Shown: positions 39,455 through 40,806 of the stretch, piece by piece
Numbering within the stretch: position 1 is the first letter of the stretch
How the letters are laid out: every line of letters starts with the position of its first letter
Origin: Elusimicrobiota bacterium
GTDB taxonomy: Bacteria > Elusimicrobiota > Elusimicrobia > UBA1565 > UBA9628
Assembly (NCBI GenBank): GCA_016212855.1
Contig: JACRDP010000021.1
Location: 1 to 40,806, forward strand
Direction: 5' to 3'
Length of the DNA stretch: 40,806 nucleotides
The notes under the pieces: generated by a model
What the model saw: the letters and a program-made list of their open reading frames with translations, nothing else
Database searches by the model: none
What the model was told of the DNA's origin: nothing
Made by a program: the position numbers and the translations under genes

Positions 39455-40585
39455 TTGAACGCGCGCGGGCTGGTCGTCTACGGCTACGAGCCGAGCGGCC
39501 ACTCCGCGGCGGCGTTCGCGATCGAGGAAGCCGGCCGAAAGGCCGGCTTCTTTTTTTCCCGGGTCGAAATCGCGGGAGACCATCACCCCGCCGCCGGCCT
39601 GGGCGTCGCCCGGGCCTATCACGGCCTCCTGCGCGCCTCGCCGGGCCTGTACGGAGCGTTGTACCACGGCGCCTGGGCGCGCACCGTGCTCCGCGCGGTC
39701 CGCTCCGCCTATCTGACCTTGGGCGGCGCCCGGCGTCTGCGCGAGGGCGTTCGCCGTTCCGGCACTGCGGTGGTCGTATGCCCGCAGGCCGCGGTCGCGG
39801 CCGTGCTCTCCGAAGCGCGGCGGCGAGGGGAACTCGATATCCCCGTCGTCTCCGTGCTCACCGACTACGGCGTTCACCCGTTCTGGGCCGACCCGCCCGC
39901 CGATCTGATTCTCGCGCCGACCGAGGACGCCGCGTCGCAGCTGCGGAGGCTCGGCGCGCCCCGTGTCGTGACGAGCGGCATCCCGGTCCACCCCGCGTTC
40001 GCCGCGGCGCCGTCGCGCGAGGAGGCGCGCCGCATTCTGGCGCTGCCCGCCCGGGCTCCGGTCATTCTCATGACCGGCGGAGCGAAAGGGCTCGGGAATC
40101 TGGAACGCGAAGCGGAGCGGGTGTTCGCCGCGAGCCCGCTTGCCCGGTTGCTCGTGCTGTGCGGCGCCAACGACCGGCTGCGCGGCCTGCTCGACGGCGG
40201 CAAGCGCGTGCGCGCGTTCGGGCCCCAGCCGCCGGAGTTCGTCGCGACCTTGATGGCGGCGGCGGACGTCCATATCGGGAAACCGGGGGGACTGAGCGCC
40301 GCCGAAAGCCTGGCTTCGGGCCTGCCCATGGTCCTGACGGGCGCTTTGCCGGGGCAGGAGGAGGCGAACGCGCGCCATCTTCTCGCCGCAGGCGCGGCCG
40401 TGGAGGGGGGAGGCGCGGCCGCGGCAGCCCTGCTCGAGGATCGGGCGCAACTGGCGGCCCTGCGCGCGGCGGCCTTGTCGGCCGGTTTGCCCGGCGCGGC
40501 GGACAGCGCCGTTCGCGCCATTCGCGCCGTTGCGAACGCTCCTCTGATTCCGGCTCTCTCCAGCTCCGGCTTATCGCGGCGTTAA
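39455..40585 (+). CDS. MGDG-synthase/UgtP-type diacylglycerol glycosyltransferase (GT28 family)
   Basis: 376 residues from TTG 39455, the only usable start before the conserved N-terminus. Motifs: VYGYEPSGHSAAA (8-20, the GYxxxGH motif of MGDG synthase and UgtP), VVSVLTDYGVHPFW, and the donor-binding region GKPGGLSAAESLASGLPMVL followed by LPGQEEANARHLL. Such enzymes add a sugar from a nucleotide donor to diacylglycerol to make glycolipids; MurG is a more distant relative. It begins 4 nt after the cytochrome stop, without a Shine-Dalgarno sequence. Codons 25-35 contain a complete intrinsic terminator, so its expression probably depends on readthrough or coupling. Confidence 0.82.
   Translation: MNARGLVVYGYEPSGHSAAAFAIEEAGRKAGFFFSRVEIAGDHHPAAGLGVARAYHGLLRASPGLYGALYHGAWARTVLRAVRSAYLTLGGARRLREGVRRSGTAVVVCPQAAVAAVLSEARRRGELDIPVVSVLTDYGVHPFWADPPADLILAPTEDAASQLRRLGAPRVVTSGIPVHPAFAAAPSREEARRILALPARAPVILMTGGAKGLGNLEREAERVFAASPLARLLVLCGANDRLRGLLDGGKRVRAFGPQPPEFVATLMAAADVHIGKPGGLSAAESLASGLPMVLTGALPGQEEANARHLLAAGAAVEGGGAAAAALLEDRAQLAALRAAALSAGLPGAADSAVRAIRAVANAPLIPALSSSGLSRR
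39527..39557 (+). terminator. Intrinsic terminator inside the glycosyltransferase coding sequence
   Basis: Perfect 10-bp stem GAAGCCGGCC-GAAA-GGCCGGCTTC followed by seven T. It lies 77 nt after the cytochrome operon's last stop codon and 72 nt into the glycosyltransferase gene. It is the only textbook Rho-independent terminator I see in the window. Confidence 0.85.
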
Positions 40586-40600
40586 GGTCGAAGGCGCATG

Positions 40601-40625
40601 TTTATCTTGAGATAATACTGTCTCC
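40601..40625. repeat. Dispersed palindromic repeat, copy 3 (left arm degraded)
   Basis: TTTATCT-TG-AGATAATACTGTC-TCC; the right arm is complete (40610-40622) and the outer part of the left arm has diverged. It is located just after the glycosyltransferase stop. Confidence 0.8.
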
Positions 40626-40647
40626 GGACTGTGGTCTCGTTACGGCG

Positions 40648-40674
40648 AATGCTAGCGCGACGAGCGAGCATTTT
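40648..40674 (+). terminator. Terminator-like hairpin after the glycosyltransferase gene
   Basis: AATGCT ... AGCATT with partial inner pairing (GC/GC) and four T at the end of the right arm and after it. Weaker than the intragenic terminator. Confidence 0.4.
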
Positions 40675-40806
40675 CTCATCCGTAAATGAGCCTGAGTGAC
40701 GTTGCCGGTTTGGCGTTGCTTTTGGATCCATTCTCCTTTGTTTTTGTCGTTGTTGTTGCCGTTGGGAAGATTGTCTGAGAACATGGTGTTGCTCTGGAGG
40801 GAGGCC
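40675..40806. other. AT-richer tail of the window, no assignable gene
   Basis: Composition drops sharply compared with the rest (T-rich on + around 40720-40765). A 60-codon frame on the minus strand (40602-40784) starts MFSDNLPNGNNNDKNKGEW but runs through repeat copy 3 and has no ribosome-binding site, so I do not call it a gene. A leader or the edge of another locus beyond 40806 is possible. Confidence 0.3.

Noticed and set aside
40602..40784. 60-residue minus-strand gene at the window end
   Set aside because: It passes through a dispersed repeat, lacks a ribosome-binding site and has no recognisable product.
1..40806. CRISPR arrays, tRNA/rRNA genes, insertion sequences, prophage
   Set aside because: No regularly spaced direct repeats, no cloverleaf or rRNA sequence noticed, and no transposase, integrase or phage structural motifs among the translated frames. 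The exciting candidates here are biosynthetic or modification loci rather than mobile or classical defence islands.

Overview
The window is GC-rich bacterial DNA from an organism with a Gram-negative style of exported proteins. It has very dense operons whose neighbouring genes overlap by ATGA, GTGA or TAATG, many TPR proteins, Ala/Pro-rich exported proteins and a cytochrome b6-type respiratory complex. Protein style suggests Elusimicrobiota or a related lineage. That is an impression rather than proof: there is no rRNA or marker gene here to settle it.

Layout. (a) 1-6.3 kb: a two-gene minus operon with a partial DUF4932-like protein, a polytopic membrane protein with C-terminal TPRs (+), and a roughly 1,090-residue Trp-rich TPR protein (-). 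(b) 6.4-12.7 kb (+): an SGNH hydrolase/TPR protein followed by four tightly coupled genes. These encode an A24 prepilin-peptidase-like membrane protein, an HExxH-type putative peptide beta-hydroxylase, an orphan protein and a QueC-like ATP-dependent enzyme. Together they look like an undescribed peptide- or protein-modification locus. (c) 24.3-12.8 kb (-): one long operon encoding a complete type II fatty-acid/polyketide set: enoyl reductase, KAS III, ketoreductase, dehydratase, ketosynthase, an unusual ACP-like protein, a PlsC acyltransferase fused to a phosphopantetheinyl transferase, a membrane/TPR protein, an aminotransferase broken by an in-frame TAG, and a malonyl transacylase. (d) 24.4-28.9 kb (-): a small anchored protein, an apparently exported glutamate-synthase-like FMN/Fe-S protein and a subtilase. 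(e) 29.1-32.4 kb (+): a 1,093-residue exported or membrane HAD-domain protein. (f) 32.4-39.5 kb (+): ccsA, a short hemA and a CbiX-like chelatase, then Rieske protein, cytochrome b, a pentaheme c and a monoheme c. This couples cytochrome and tetrapyrrole assembly with a quinol-oxidising complex. (g) 39.5-40.6 kb (+): an MGDG-synthase/UgtP-type glycosyltransferase with a textbook intrinsic terminator inside its 5' coding region.

Non-coding structure. A 28-bp imperfect inverted repeat occurs three times between genes (2.96, 22.30 and 40.60 kb) and looks like a REP-type element. Two convergent-gene junctions (3.0 and 12.7 kb) share a nested dyad with TTATCC-C / GTGGATAA outer arms. Six genes have a -10-like hexamer 6-8 nt upstream of the start codon and no Shine-Dalgarno sequence, which points to leaderless mRNAs. 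Internal genes and some other operon heads have normal ribosome-binding sites. I found no tRNA, rRNA, CRISPR array, transposase or phage gene, and no gene-free stretch longer than 300 bases.
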